64,000 nt of DNA, taken from Anastatus disparis. Taxonomy: Eukaryota > Arthropoda > Insecta > Hymenoptera > Eupelmidae. The position numbers and the translations under genes are program-made. Where the stretch lies: the NCBI GenBank assembly GCA_017163975.1, contig JAFFSR010000264.1, positions 4,783,501-4,847,500 on the forward strand. The letters run 5' to 3'. The notes beneath the pieces were generated by a model that saw nothing but the letters and a program-made list of their open reading frames with translations, ran no database searches and was not told the DNA's origin. Every line of letters starts with the position of its first letter. Position 1 is the stretch's first letter. Of the stretch, positions 11,541-23,996 are shown piece by piece.

Positions 11541-13352
11541 ATGGCATCTGCAAAAAAAAAGCAGGACGAAAAGAATTTGAAGACGTTGCGCGAGCTGGTC
11601 TCGCAAACGGGCAATAAGGAATGTTTCGATTGCCAACAGCGTGGACCCACTTACGTTAACATGACAATAGGCTCTTTTGTTTGTACGACTTGTTCAGGCA
11701 TGCTGTAAGTAATAAAAATTTCGCACAATCATGAACTTACCTTTATTTTTCTATAACTTTACGTTTTTTTCTTCATTTTAAATAATCTCCAATAAAAATC
11801 AAAGCTTTTTTTTTCTTAACTCTTTTTATTGCACTGCAGTCTGCAAAGCAATAACGTCACTTGTTCACGTGTCTACCATCAAATCAATGGTAATCAAAAT
11901 TCAAATTCACATTTATGACTTACAGACGGGGATTGACTCCTCCACATAGAGTCAAATCAATTTCCATGGCTACATTCACACAAGAAGAAATTGATTTTCT
12001 TAAAGAACGTGGTAATGAATTTTGTAGGGCAATCTGGCTGGGCTTGATGCCTCAAAATACCACTCACAGTAGCAAAGATGAACAAAAAATGAAGGATTTT
12101 ATGAGTGCAAAATATGAATTGAAAAGATACTATCTTGATCCTGCTATGGCAAATCAACTTTTAAATCAAAAGTCACAAAATTCTACTAAAACTCAAGCGA
12201 ACACTAAGAATTCTAGTGTTGTTAAAGTCCCTCCAAATAAATCACTATCTTCTCCTGTGCCCTTGTCAACTATAAAAACAAAAGAGGCTGAACTTGTAAA
12301 CTCACACACAGCAGACTTTGTTGCTGATTTTAGCAAAGCACCAGCTCCGTCGCCTCTAACTATTCCAACGCCAAAATTTACACAACCTATTATTCCACAG
12401 CCTTCATTTGCAAACTTTGAAAATAATCCTATTTTTAATAACTCATCTACAGGTATGTTTAGTTATTTAATTATTTAGAGCCAAGTGAAAAATTCAATTC
12501 ATATGATTATCATAAATTACTTTTTTAGTAAATCAAATACCATCTACTCCTACTTTTACAAATACTAATGGAACAATAAATACTCCGCCTTCTGAAGATC
12601 GGTATGCTGCTTTAAAAGACTTGGATTCCATGATGAAACAAGCCACTCTCAAAGATGAATCTGTTTCACCTAAAATCTCATGGAGTTTAAAAGATACTAA
12701 TAATGGTATATACATGTTTTATTATAAAGTTTAGTATAGTACTATCATTATCAACTTGTTTTTAAAAAGTTCTGATTTTTATAAAAATTACTTCTAGCTC
12801 AAAATTCAGCATGGTCAGCTTTTGATCAAACCAATTCTTCATTCCTTTCAAATCCATTTGCAACAGATTCGTGGCAACCATCTGTTAATATACTCAATAA
12901 TAATCATAATAGTAATAATAATAATTTTCAACAAATAGAAGCCAACGTTTATAACACAGCCAATCCATTCAGACAAACACAAGTTTCAGTTTTCAATAAT
13001 GGTGATTAATTTTCAATTTAAATCAAAATTAAAACAAAAAAAATTAGTGATCAAAAAACGGTAATAAAAATAAATAATTCATTTTTAGACTTCCATTGGT
13101 TTGGACAAGACACTCAAAATATGGAAAATATTTCATCTAGTCATTTATCTTTGTCAAATAAATCGTGGCAGCCAACTGTAACAGGATACAGAGCTAATCC
13201 TTTTGCTGTATGTACTTGATAAAAATTTACTGATTAATTAAAATTTGTTGTAATGAAATAATTATAGTATATTAAATGCATATTTGTAATATTTCCAGGT
13301 TGGTTCAGGTATTGGAGATATAACGCGAAATTCGAATAATCCTTTCTTGTGA
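11541..13352 (+). CDS. AGFG1: ArfGAP domain and FG/NPF-repeat protein (AGFG, drongo-like)
   Basis: Exons 11541-11704, 11926-12452, 12529-12705, 12798-13001, 13089-13207 and 13299-13352 join to 414 aa. AGFG proteins couple an ArfGAP-type zinc module to EH-domain endocytic proteins through NPF motifs, and have also been linked to nucleocytoplasmic RNA transport. The zinc finger is visible as C28-x2-C31-x16-C48-x2-C51, followed by LRGLTPPHRVKSISM and FLKERGNEFCRAIWLG, typical of this subfamily. The C-terminal half is low-complexity, rich in Asn, Ser, Thr and Pro, with four NPF motifs (SNPF, ANPF, ANPF and a C-terminal NNPFL). Reading through the fourth intron (13002-13088) adds only GD then stop, so intron retention would yield a shorter isoform. 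The ATG at 11541 is the first in frame and fits orthologues. Confidence 0.9.
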
Positions 13353-14615
13353 TTAGCTACGCCAACTTTGACCAGTTGATAAGAACAAATATTAACTACA
13401 CTAATGTGTGTAGTTTTAAAAAGAGAATTTTATTGTACATGACTAAATATAGCAATTAGTGCTATTAATTTTTCTCTCTAGGAGCACCAATCTCTCTCTT
13501 TTATCTCTCTGATTTATATTATTAATCATATTATTTATAAATTTAATTTTTGCATAAAATTTTGAATAAAAATTAACGTTTGTTATTGTTAATCACATTG
13601 CTACAATGTTGCTAAGATATTATCTGTAAAATGTATTTGCTGCTTGCTTGACTTTTCCCTTTTTATAGCAAATTTTTTATTAATTAAAAAAAAATATAGT
13701 CTCAGGGACTGTTTTAAATAAAAAGTTTAAAAAAAATATAATGAATAAATCTTATAATATCCCAATGATAAATATTCTTTGAATAAAAGTAAAAAAGATT
13801 TATTGAACAAATTACTGATGTTATTTCTACATTTGATAGTCATGGTCGATGGATTGACGAAGTTCAGCTTTCAATGAACACATACACAATATATAAAAAA
13901 AAAAAGTATAATTGCATAGGTGCACACTTAAATACTTTATTTACTTAGAAATATTCTAATAAATACAAAATCACAAATGAACACTTAGTCTTTGTTTTAG
14001 CTTAATAACAGTAGGTCGACCATACTTGCACACTAGTTATTTTCTTTGCTGTTACATTCGCTCAAGCTAGAAAGAGGCGCGTATCTGAAGATTCATTAAA
14101 ATGACTGGTTTTGTTGGATTTCTTCTGCCAGCAAGATAATAAAAGAATGTTGCAAACAAAAAGTTTGTGTCACTTTTTATGTAAAAATTTCTTACACTGA
14201 CACATTATTAGAAGACTTATGACGATCGTCTATTATAATCCTAGCTGCCTTATGACAATGGTTGGAAGCATCAATGAATAACAAGTTGTCGTGAAGATGA
14301 TCTACTACTTGGGATACTAAACAATTTGATTTAAAAAACGTCGAAAAAAATATAAAAAAACACTAATATGTGGCGAATTGGCTAGTTGTGTTAGTCATTC
14401 TTTTTATATTTTTCCTCATTTATATTATGTATATGCGAATGACAATGATAATCTGCAAGGCGATGATAACACGACTTGGTGATATTAAATAGTGAAAGTT
14501 TAGGGAATGAGTTGGAGTCCCGAAGGCTCGATAGTAGGCATATAAACGTATATGAACTAAGCGTTGGACGATTACTCATTGTCATTTTCAGTCGATAAAA
14601 AAAGGACGCACGTGC
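13353..14615. other. Convergent 3' UTRs of AGFG and dock
   Basis: No coding sequence is seen. AGFG-strand poly(A) signals occur at about 13565, 13743 and 13781. Minus-strand signals for dock appear as TTTATT at about 13799 and 13952. The two transcripts therefore probably end within a few tens of bases of one another near 13.78-13.80 kb and may overlap. Confidence 0.45.
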
Positions 14616-17249
14616 CTAACAACCATTGCTGCTAGGATTTCCGGCTTTTGGCAAAGGTCGCACCAAATACAACTTTTCCCCTTGTTTATTAGTGTAAATC
14701 GGCGCTCGCTGATAATGATCTACAAGCTGATCCAAAGTATGAAATTTCCTTTGGCCAATACAGTATAATGCACCTTCAACGTGCACCCTAAAATGTTTAT
14801 TACGACCTGGGGCCTTTAATGAAACTGAGTAGTCACCCATCTAAAACAAAATAGAATGCAAAATAAATGGAGGTAAATTTTTGTATATTTTTAAACAAAA
14901 TTTTAAACAAAAAATTATAAACTATTATAATTATTAAAAATTTTATAAATTGATATTTGAATTAATTTGTTTTAATTTTTTAAAATTATTAATTGTATTT
15001 AAATTAACTTATTTTTACAAAGAATAATTTTTCATTTCTTTAATAATCAATTTAAAAAATAATTTTTCAACAAAAATTCACTTTTTTATCAAAGTTTAAG
15101 ATAAGTATTGATAACATTATATAGATAAGATCAATGCAAATTTATAACTTTTAATAAACGTGTAAATTTCACAATTAATATTTATATATATACACAAATA
15201 CGACATTTTACGTCTATTTGTACGGTCAAAAAAAAATTTTTATTTTTACGAAGTTTTGCAGATAATGATATGCAAAAATTCAAGTTTATTTTAAACATAT
15301 ATAGATAAAAAATGTACTTTTAAATTTTTTCTAAAAATCAATACTTTTTGAGAAAAAACTTAGAAAACTTATTATTCAATGAAAATTAACTATTTATTTT
15401 AAACTGTTTGCAAAATTCAATAACTTTCAGGAATTTTTATCATTTGCGTTTTGGTCAATTTTTTCATGCTAAAAAAACGAAAAAATTGAACTAATAAAAA
15501 GCAAATTTAATCTGGGTATACATTCTTTTTCTAATGAAATTTTTTTGCCAATCAGATTATTACATACTGAAAATTTACATACTAATTGACTAGTAAAAAA
15601 TTTCATTTAAAAATTAATTGAGGAATAACAGCTAAACATTTTTATTTTTAACGGTCCATTACTTTTGATTACTTTGATCTTGACCTCTAATAAATTTTGT
15701 GCGTGTTTTGATCAACAAATAAAACATTTCCAAATTCTTAAAAATTTTTATTTTTGAGCCGTGCAAGTTCTCGTGAAATGTTCTGCAAGAGTATTGTAAA
15801 AATTACCAATCTTTACCAATATTACTTAATAACTTTGAATAATAATTTACTTTTAAAACTTAATTTTTTTGCAACAATTTTAAAAAAGAATCAATAATTA
15901 TAAATTATATAATGCAAATTGAAAAATACATAATAACTTTGTATTTTATTTTTAAATTACTAAGAACAATAATTTCTGATTATCGTTTCTGATTAGATTA
16001 AAAAAGAAATTTTATTAATTTTAATAAAATACATATTTAATATACTTACATTAGTTTCACTGTCCCTTATTAAAAAGTCACCATCATGACCATGTTGATT
16101 CAAAAGTGTATCACACTGCGAACGGGTAATGCTGCCATAATACCAAGGTTTACCCATTAAATGAGGCCTATCTGCAGCAGGATTGCCAGCACCAGCTGCA
16201 TTGGAATGAGGATGGTCAGATCTTCTTTCTAATGAATCACCTAATCCAATATCGCTACCGGCATTATTACCACCAACTCCTACACGGTCGCGATATGGTT
16301 GCGTTAAATATTCACTGAGCTCTTGAAGGTAATTCCGTGGTACTAAGCCTATTTGGCCCTGTCCGTTTCTTGCCTTGTACCATTCTGGATCAGCAGGTGG
16401 ACGATCTAATATCTCCAAACGATCACCTTTTTCGAATGAAAGTTCTTGGTCATTGTTCGATGAAAATGAATAGAGAGCTACAACAATATCCAAGACATTT
16501 TCTGCCATGGCATAAGTATGAAGTGTATCATCAGCATCTCCTTCTTCCTGAGTATAATTTGATGGGAACCAGCCAGCTTGCGTACCACTTTGTCCTCTCC
16601 ACCAGCCATCATTACTTTTTTCCAAAATTAAAATTCTTGTTCCTTTAACTAATGAGAGCTCATCAGGTTGTTGTGCCTGATAATTATACTTGACCACGGC
16701 AGTACCAATAGCCTCACTAGGATCAGCTGGTAAACGCCTAGGCATAATTGGAGATTCTACTACACGTGAAGGTGAATTACTGGACGGTAATGTCTTGGAA
16801 CCAGAACCCTTTTTCACTTTTTTCTTAATGCTGTCAAATAAAGAGGGTTTTTCTTTTTTGACATAATTACTGGGTACATAGCCTGCTTGACCTCGTGAGC
16901 TTTGTACTCTCCACCAGTGTTTTGAATCATCCAAAAGTAAATAGCGCTCATTTTTACGCAAGTCTAGTTCCTGTGCGCCTTGTGCTTCATAATCGTACTT
17001 TGCGACAACGTAACAAACGTCGTCTTGGTTTGCCTTGCCTGTAACAAGTTTCAGATAAATTAAATCACAATTAGATACAGTTAAAATTTATGAAATAAGT
17101 AATTAATTTATACAACACAAATAAAATATATCACACTAATAATTACATACAATAAACAAATATAGAAATTATAAATACGTAGTAAATAAACAAAATTATA
17201 ATTCTAATTACATTACTAAATACAACATACCATGCTTCATGGCTGCCAT
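14616..17249 (-). CDS. dock: SH3-SH3-SH3-SH2 adaptor, dreadlocks/NCK family
   Basis: Minus-strand exons 17249-17231, 17038-16050 and 14840-14616 join to 410 aa. Dock/NCK adaptors link phosphotyrosine receptors, such as axon-guidance and insulin receptors, to PAK, WASP and other actin regulators through their SH3 domains. SH3-1 spans about 14-66 ([17 protein letters not shown] to GYVPSNYV), SH3-2 about 119-171 ([17 protein letters not shown] to GWFPSNYT) and SH3-3 about 191-246 ([17 protein letters not shown] to GLVPRNYL). The linker [20 protein letters not shown] is characteristic. The SH2 domain runs from WYYGSITR (about 305) to about 400 and carries the phosphotyrosine-binding FLIRDSE with Arg331. 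An intron of 1.2 kb splits the SH2 domain after SETN. The first coding exon holds only MAAMKHG; that short N-terminus depends on the splice join and could be replaced by other 5' exons. Confidence 0.92.
14841..16049 (-). other. Intron 2 of dock
   Basis: AT-rich intron that interrupts the SH2 domain. I see no exon, repeat or RNA gene inside it. Confidence 0.6.
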
Positions 17250-19600
17250 GTGCGAATAAAGGATGATGATATAGTTATATACTTTTTAAATGTAGACTAT
17301 TAGTGTTACGTGCGTCTTCTATTCTGCACGTATCACTTGCATAAATTGAAAATCTGTATGACTCAAGTCAATGGTACGAGTATGGCAGGCATTCATTCTT
17401 TATATTATCAATTTTATTTCGTTTTTTTTCAATGGCCGAGTAACTTCCACTTCCTCGACTCGAACTCTGTTGTTTGCAGCAGTACAGCAAGTGAGTACAT
17501 AATCAACTCTTTAAAATGACAAAAAGTAGAAAATAAAAAAGTTATTATACACAAGTGCTATGAATTCAAAAATAATAGATTGATGTATGCTTGAAAAATT
17601 TTTCAATTTTATCACTTGAGTGTGTTGGCTATAAATATATATTACATTTGCTTTGATTCGTATATTTATATTTTACGTAATCTATTAAATAGAAATAATA
17701 CCATTTAATAAATAATAAAAAACTAAATTATCAGTTTTTTAAAATAATTGATTAGGGTAGAATGAATGTACATTTAATTCTCATAATTCTATTTTTACAC
17801 GAGATTTTCATCAAAAATATAAAACAATAACTATTTACAACATAAAAATACTTCAGTTACTGACATTGAATTTAAAAAAATGTGTAATACATCTACATTC
17901 GAATAAAAAACAAAATCAAGAAAATAAAATAAAATAGGAATACAATGTCTATGTTACAATGATCAATTATGTGAAAAAATTTGAATATTTGGAAAATTGT
18001 ATGTTGGACAGTACTCAAATATAAGAAAAACAATTAGATAATGTAGCTTTTTAAGGATATAACATTAAATATGGTACAAATAAGAATAGAAAATAATCAA
18101 TAAAACGACTCTAATAATCTAAAAGCTGAAATTTATTAATAATTTTGTAGATAATACATCAGTGATGACTTTTTTTTCATTCCAAAAGCAAAACTTAAGA
18201 AATGACCATAGCCTCATATATTGAAACACAGGTCAGTGTCAACATACGAGGTCTTTGTCAAATTTAGTTGCAAAGCTGACTCACAGTTCTACTCAAACAA
18301 GAATAAAAAAAAACAAGAGCAGTAGAAGTAAAAGAGTATTGAAAAGAAAAAAAAGCGCGTGTGTGTACTCACGTAAAATGACGAAAGACTATTTCGTTTT
18401 ATCCTTACCGATCTTTAAACTCGACATATTCCTTCATGTGCAGCAAGGAATGAGACGATAAGTTGATCCGAGCCTTAATCCACTCCACTCCTGGCGCAAT
18501 GACGATGACGACAACGACGTTACAAGACGACGACGTTGACTATAATAGTAAGCTAGTGTAAAAGCGGCGCCGGCGGCTGTAGCAGCCATGAACGCCGTAG
18601 CGCGATCAGCAGCAGCAGTAGATTATCAAGGTATGAGCAAAAGCAGCTCGCTGCATCAGCCAAGGCTCAAGGAACAGAGAGCACTTTTCCAAGTTTCCAC
18701 TGAATATCCACCTATATCAGACGCACACTAAGGAAAGGGTAGAATGAAAGAAAGAAGAAAAAAAAGGAGTAATGTAAGACAGCGTATGTGTAGTGTGTGT
18801 ATAACACTAGAGTTAGGATTTTGGAGTAGCTTTGATAGCTCAGAGGGGGTCGAAGTGTTGGACAGTCAAGAGTGGTAATATATATATATATATAATGTAT
18901 ATATGTCTATAAGCACGTATTTGAGCTACATATGTATGTATATATAGATGTACGCGAACTAAGAGACAAGGAGACAGATGGAGAAAAAAAAGGGAGACGC
19001 GTGTTGTTCTGTCAACGGGGAGACAGAAACAGAAACTGCGAATATGAGTATTGAATAAGAGAGAGAAAGACAGTTATATAGTCCCCGAAAATCGTCGTAC
19101 GCCGATTGATTTTTCGGCTGCTTCTGAAGAAGGCACAACACGCACACATTAATTGAGGCCGGCGCGAAAATAATAATATCAAACTGAGGCCCAAAAGTTT
19201 AATATCGGCGGTGGCGGCGGCTGCAGCAGCCGGACAATAATGAGGCACACGCGGATTTAAGATTAATAAATTTTAGAACAGTAATAGTATATAAAAAGAA
19301 AGCCTAACGATTAAAGCAGGACGGCGGCACACGCCCCAAAGAGAGCGGCGACGATCGCGTTTCGCTCGCTCGCTTCCTTTTCGATGAGAACTCTGAAGCA
19401 AGAGAGAAAGAGAAGCAGAATAGACAACTAAAGGCAAGCGGTTTATTACTCGACACTACATAGCATATATAGCTACTGCTGCTGTTCTCGTACTTTTCGT
19501 ACTTTACCGTATGACTCGTACAACTTTATATAAAACTGCGTCTGCGCGACCTTTATTTCACTGTTCATTGGTCGTCTCCCATTAACAGGCGCTACATTTC
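17250..19600 (-). promoter_or_regulatory. Candidate upstream region / 5' UTR exons of dock
   Basis: From about 18240 to 19560 the sequence is GC-richer than its surroundings, with CAG-type runs (about 18600-18640), GGCGGTGGCGGCGG at about 19207 and a TA microsatellite. Minus-strand splice donors occur inside it: GTGAGT after 18373, and GTAAGG near 18410. This suggests non-coding 5' exons of dock spliced to the first coding exon at 17249. The 17250-18240 part is AT-rich and would be intron. No transcript evidence is available, so the exon limits are unknown. Confidence 0.35.
18877..18894. repeat. TA dinucleotide microsatellite
   Basis: Short perfect (TA)n run inside the GC-richer block upstream of dock. 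Confidence 0.85.
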
Positions 19601-20521
19601 AAAACCGCAAAAAATAAGCTTGCCGTCAAATTTATATATTTTTAGATTTTAGAACTAATTGCATAACAATGCTAATGCAAGCATCAGAGTATTACCATAA
19701 AAATAAAAAGCCGTTTTTTATTAAAAAATATTTTTGAGATATTGAAAAAATCTTATTTGAATAAATATGTAAAAAATCGATTTCTAATGTTTTTAACGTA
19801 TTAAAAAATCAAAAATCACTGGGCTATGCCTTGAATACTTTGCTTGTTAGATGAATGATGAATTTAATAAACATAAGCAATTGATTTAACCAAACGAATA
19901 AATTCATTAGTTTTCTTATCTAAATTATTTTTGAGATTTTTTTTCATATATAAAATTTTGAAAAAAAACTGTTCAATTAAACTCTATTTTTTCCAAAGTT
20001 ATGAGATTTGCAACCACTTTAATCCATACAATTTTTTAATAAAAATTATGACAATATAGAGTAAAATTTTCTTTATATCAATGCACATTTTAAGTAAAAT
20101 GTTTGTCTCATTTTTCTTTCTTTATAGTTGTTAAATTAATTAAGCTTGAAAGAATTTTTTTTAATACAAAAGAACTAATATTTTTAAAAAGATTTAGTAT
20201 TTTATAGAGCTTTTTTTTCATAATTTTGTATAAAAAAATATTCAAAATTTAGAAATAAATTTGAGGCCTGAAGAGGAAGTTTGTTCTTGTATAAATAAAT
20301 GATCTGTAACTCTTTGCAGCGCACATTTTTTATTACACTTTTTTCTATATTAAAGATAATACCAAATGTTTTTGAGGTCGCTGATGAAAAATCAGAAGAT
20401 GAGTTTTTATATGTTTCTTCAGAACATGAGAGAGTGAAAAGTCGAAAAATCTTACGAAAATCGATTAATTAGAACTAAATATTTAAGCGAACTTCAATGA
20501 ATTACATTTTTACGTGAAATA

Positions 20522-20720
20522 ATATCTGTGGCTTGAAGTAATAACGACATATAAGTCTGTTTTTGAAGTTTATGAGAAAAGTAGGTTTTTATGTTTGCGT
20601 TAAAATGTAAGATATATGGGGGTAGAGTAATGTTCGCGTGTGCTAAACACCTATGTCAAAGAGGTATACTTTTCCCAAAAATACAGACTTATGTCATTAT
20701 TCCTTCAAGCCACAGATATA
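20522..20720. mobile_element. Foldback MITE-like element, about 0.2 kb
   Basis: The left arm at 20522-20582 (starting ATATCTGTGGCTTGAAG) and the right arm at 20665-20720 (ending CTTCAAGCCACAGATAT) are imperfect inverted repeats of about 55-60 bp. They enclose a unique centre of about 80 bp. There is no coding capacity. The structure is that of a non-autonomous DNA transposon. The superfamily cannot be assigned. Confidence 0.7.
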
Positions 20721-21103
20721 AGTTCAAATATTATATGTAAGGTATATAGTAAATGAGTGCTTTATTGATATAAATTTATTTACTTGTTTTATTATATAAA
20801 GATACTTTCTGTCGTTCTACAATCCTGATTTTTTTCCTGTTAACTTATCAACATTTTGGACGTGAATTCGTGATTCACAGTCTTTAAGACTTTATTTTTA
20901 GTAAAACTAACTTTTTTGCAAATTTGTTTTTAAAAATTAATGGAGCATAAAAAAATACTTTTTGTAAAAGTAAATAAATTGACTTTTAATTTCTTACATA
21001 TGAATGTGTGATTAAAGCCTCTTTATAAGATATTTACTAACACGCAATAATTAATTAATACTAAAAGTTTAACAACATATAAGATTAAACATATAACAAG
21101 ATA

Positions 21104-21949
21104 TATATAGGGGAGAGTGGGGCGAATTTCCAGATGGGGTAACTTTAAGAATGCTTAATAATCTCACACATGAAAATTTTTATCCGGGGTCAGTAAAATA
21201 GATTAAAAATATATATAAAAACGAACTTTTTTATACAACTTCTAGTAGATTACTTGATAAATTGAATTTGTAACAGCCACTTCTTTTTTTTCGCAGTGCC
21301 TTCCAAAACTTTAGGGTTGTCTAAAAATACATCTCATGATTCTGTGTGAACGAAACGATTTGTCACGTAATAATAAGTTTACAGTACATTAAAAAACAAA
21401 AATTTTGACACCTAGTACGACCCGATACGTTAAGTTTAAGCTTAGTACTGACAGTTCAAAGATTTTTAATCATTTGGGCCAACTTTCCAATACAATGTTA
21501 ATTAATAGGGATTTTTCGGAAAATCGCTTTTTTATTCATTTTATATGAATAATAATTTATTTAATATTCATACGAATATTATAATGTTAATATTATATTT
21601 TTGTGATTATTAATGCATTAATGATTAATAAAATAGTCAAAAATTTGAAAAAATTCGTTAAATAAAAAATTTAATTGTATTTTCCAAGTTTAATAGTACA
21701 ATCGGAAAATAGCCCCAACGCAAAATGAAAAGTTACCCCATACATGGGGCTACTTTCCAAAAAACAATTTTTTTTTCGATCCAAACTATTGTTATGTTAA
21801 CTGAATAATGAGTCTAGACCATTTTTTTTATTCAGTTTGAAGTCTAAACTTAGTGTTAATGCTTTGGTAGAGTCAATTATTTCACGACCGGAGAAGAAAT
21901 CTTCTCTTAAAAAAACGTCTGGAATTTAGCCCCACCTTCCCCTATATAT
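21104..21949. mobile_element. Non-autonomous DNA transposon with TIRs, about 0.85 kb
   Basis: Imperfect terminal inverted repeats of about 32 bp lie at 21104-21136 (TATATAGGGGAGAGTGGGGC and on) and 21916-21949 (ending GCCCCACCTTCCCCTATATA). The interior repeats the same theme, with GGGGTAACTTT and related internal motifs at 21136, about 21710 and about 21730-21760. TATATA on both sides may be the target duplication. No transposase frame is present, so it is a deleted or MITE-type copy. Confidence 0.7.
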
Positions 21950-22619
21950 GTATTTGAAATACTTAAAAAGTTTTCGTAAGTGGATCGAAATATTATTCAT
22001 CATGATTTGAAAATTTTTATTTTCTTATCTTTTAATTTTTACTTAGCAAATAAAAAAATATCCCGTTTGAAAATATCAGATCTCATAAAGAAATTCCCAT
22101 TTTATATTACATGTAATAATTTCTCATGGGTTTAATCTTTACTAGAGGTGATCTATTTACTAATAAGATTGCAAAATTATTAAAAAAATGTATTATTTTT
22201 ATATTACATGTAATGTATTAATTTTAATATTACAAATACAAAATAACTTAAAGAATCTTAAATGGTTTGAGCATTTAATCACCTTGCAACTAGGATAATA
22301 AAATCATTTAATATTTTCATATTTAAAAAAAAAACAAACTTTAAAGATGAAATAAATCAATAGTAACAATAATAATTGTTCAGAAGATATGTTTTTTATT
22401 CCATTTGCTCTGATTTTACTTGTCGCAAATATTTCACAAGATAAGAGATCTAAACATTAAAGATAAAATATAAATGTCTCCATTATCATATTCGCTTTTT
22501 TTATAGAGTTAAAAAATTAAAATTTTTCAAAGGGTTAAAAACAATTGGATAAAAAAATGCAAATTTTAATTGCATTGAAGCAATTAAAGGTCTAGGTTGA
22601 TATAAGAAAACTGTTGAAT

Positions 22620-23996
22620 GGCTTATATGACAATAATAAAACAACGTCTAACGGCAAAGGGTTGTAAATTTAAAGAGAGCGTGAAATAACAAGGAGTAAC
22701 GTATATAGCGGCTCTAAATATACATATGCAGTTGGCCGCGCAGGAGCAAAACAGCAAAGTTTATACAGGCAAAGCAGGAAACTCTCTTTTGTATTTCCTC
22801 GACTATTTTTATCATCTACCACTGTCATAGCGCATTCATCAGTCGTTCGGTGCATCGAAGACTGTTCAGTTCATTATACTTTATAACGTAAGCACGTAGA
22901 AAAAAAAGCAATTGAGCTTTTTTCGAGGCCAAAGATCCGATTAGTTTCTTAGTTTAAAATATACTGCTGACATTGCTGCTAGAGCCTCTACAGGGGCGGT
23001 GACTGCGACTGAGGAGCGAGCGTATATAACAAGTATTATACCGAATATAGCGAATACCGACAGCAGCAACAACACACAGATAGCCGCCGGAGCGCGCATA
23101 CCAGCTCGTATATACTGCTAAGCTAAGTGGAGACTACTGCACTGCTATATACTGCTATCTTATACAAATACATTATATACTGTATATATATCTAAATACA
23201 TATATACATGTAACACGCAGTCATCATTTTCGGGCCGATCAATCGAAAGAGGAAAGACATCACTTAACGTCGGCAATATTTAAGTATACAAGGTTTGTAT
23301 ATGTGCAATTTTATTGATACCTTAAAAAAACCTAGTGTGGATTGTTCAGTTTAATCTTCGTCGCATTAATATTATTACGCGCATTGACAAGTACGCCCCG
23401 TGGCTCTATATATATCTTCTTTCGTTTTTCTATTATTTTTTTTTTCTTTTCATTAGTGTGTTGTATCGTTGTGTATACATTGCACAGGCCTTGGCTTGTA
23501 TACACGGATAACGTATAGAAAGAGCTAAGCGTTTTATATACACTGGCCAGTGCACAGAAAATGCATTTTGCTGTATATGTATACAATACAATTGCTTCTT
23601 AGTATTTCTATGCTATCCCGTTCCCGTAAAGTGCAAGTGAAAGATTAAGAAAAATTTTAGTCTCTATATTGTTCGGAAAAAACACGGAAATTCTTCATGT
23701 GTTAACCGTCGCCGTTTTGGAGTTCATGCTCAAGTGGCTATACGTTTTACACGCTTCGAGGTATACATTTCCGAAAGAGCTTTTCTACTTTTTTTCATGC
23801 TACTCGCGTTGTTTCTTCGTCATCGTTGATAATATCGCAACGACGTATTTGCGTCTAAAACCTCGACCATTTTATATGTGAACTTTGTTTTTAAAGCGAT
23901 AACATAATATAAATTTTAGCTTTTTCTTTATGATTTACTTTTTTCTTTATAAAAGCTTGATTTTTCTCTATTAGATATTGTTGATTAATCGGGAAG
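22620..23996 (+). promoter_or_regulatory. Promoter and 5' UTR region of ITM2
   Basis: A GC-richer block extends from about 22640 to 23280 (AGCAGCAACAACAC and GCCGCCGGAGCGCGC near 23060-23100), followed by 5' UTR-like sequence. An acceptor at about 23974 (TTTTTCTCTATTAG) would place 23975-23996 in the same exon as the start codon, implying at least one upstream non-coding exon. Open frames across this block are not conserved-looking and are treated as noise. Confidence 0.4.

Larger units (their letters stand above)
19600..22600. other. Intergenic spacer with two inverted-repeat elements
   Basis: AT-rich DNA between the dock and ITM2 promoter regions. No gene is visible. The recognisable contents are the foldback element at 20522-20720 and the TIR element at 21104-21949, both listed separately. 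Confidence 0.5.

Noticed and set aside
11957..12157. 66-codon minus-strand frame
   Set aside because: It is antisense to the second AGFG exon, whose plus-strand reading is clearly the conserved protein.
16337..16648. 103-codon plus-strand frame
   Set aside because: Antisense shadow of the dock SH3 exon.
17274..17282. TATA-like box for a dock internal promoter
   Set aside because: It is only about 30 bp from the start codon on the minus strand, leaving almost no 5' UTR; AT-rich DNA yields such matches by chance.
18959..19248. Two minus-strand frames with Ala-rich start
   Set aside because: They arise from GGC/GCA repeats in the presumed dock promoter and show no domain or splice context.
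23669..23881. 70-codon frame before ITM2
   Set aside because: It lies in the presumed 5' UTR/intron of ITM2 and has no family resemblance; composition suggests chance.
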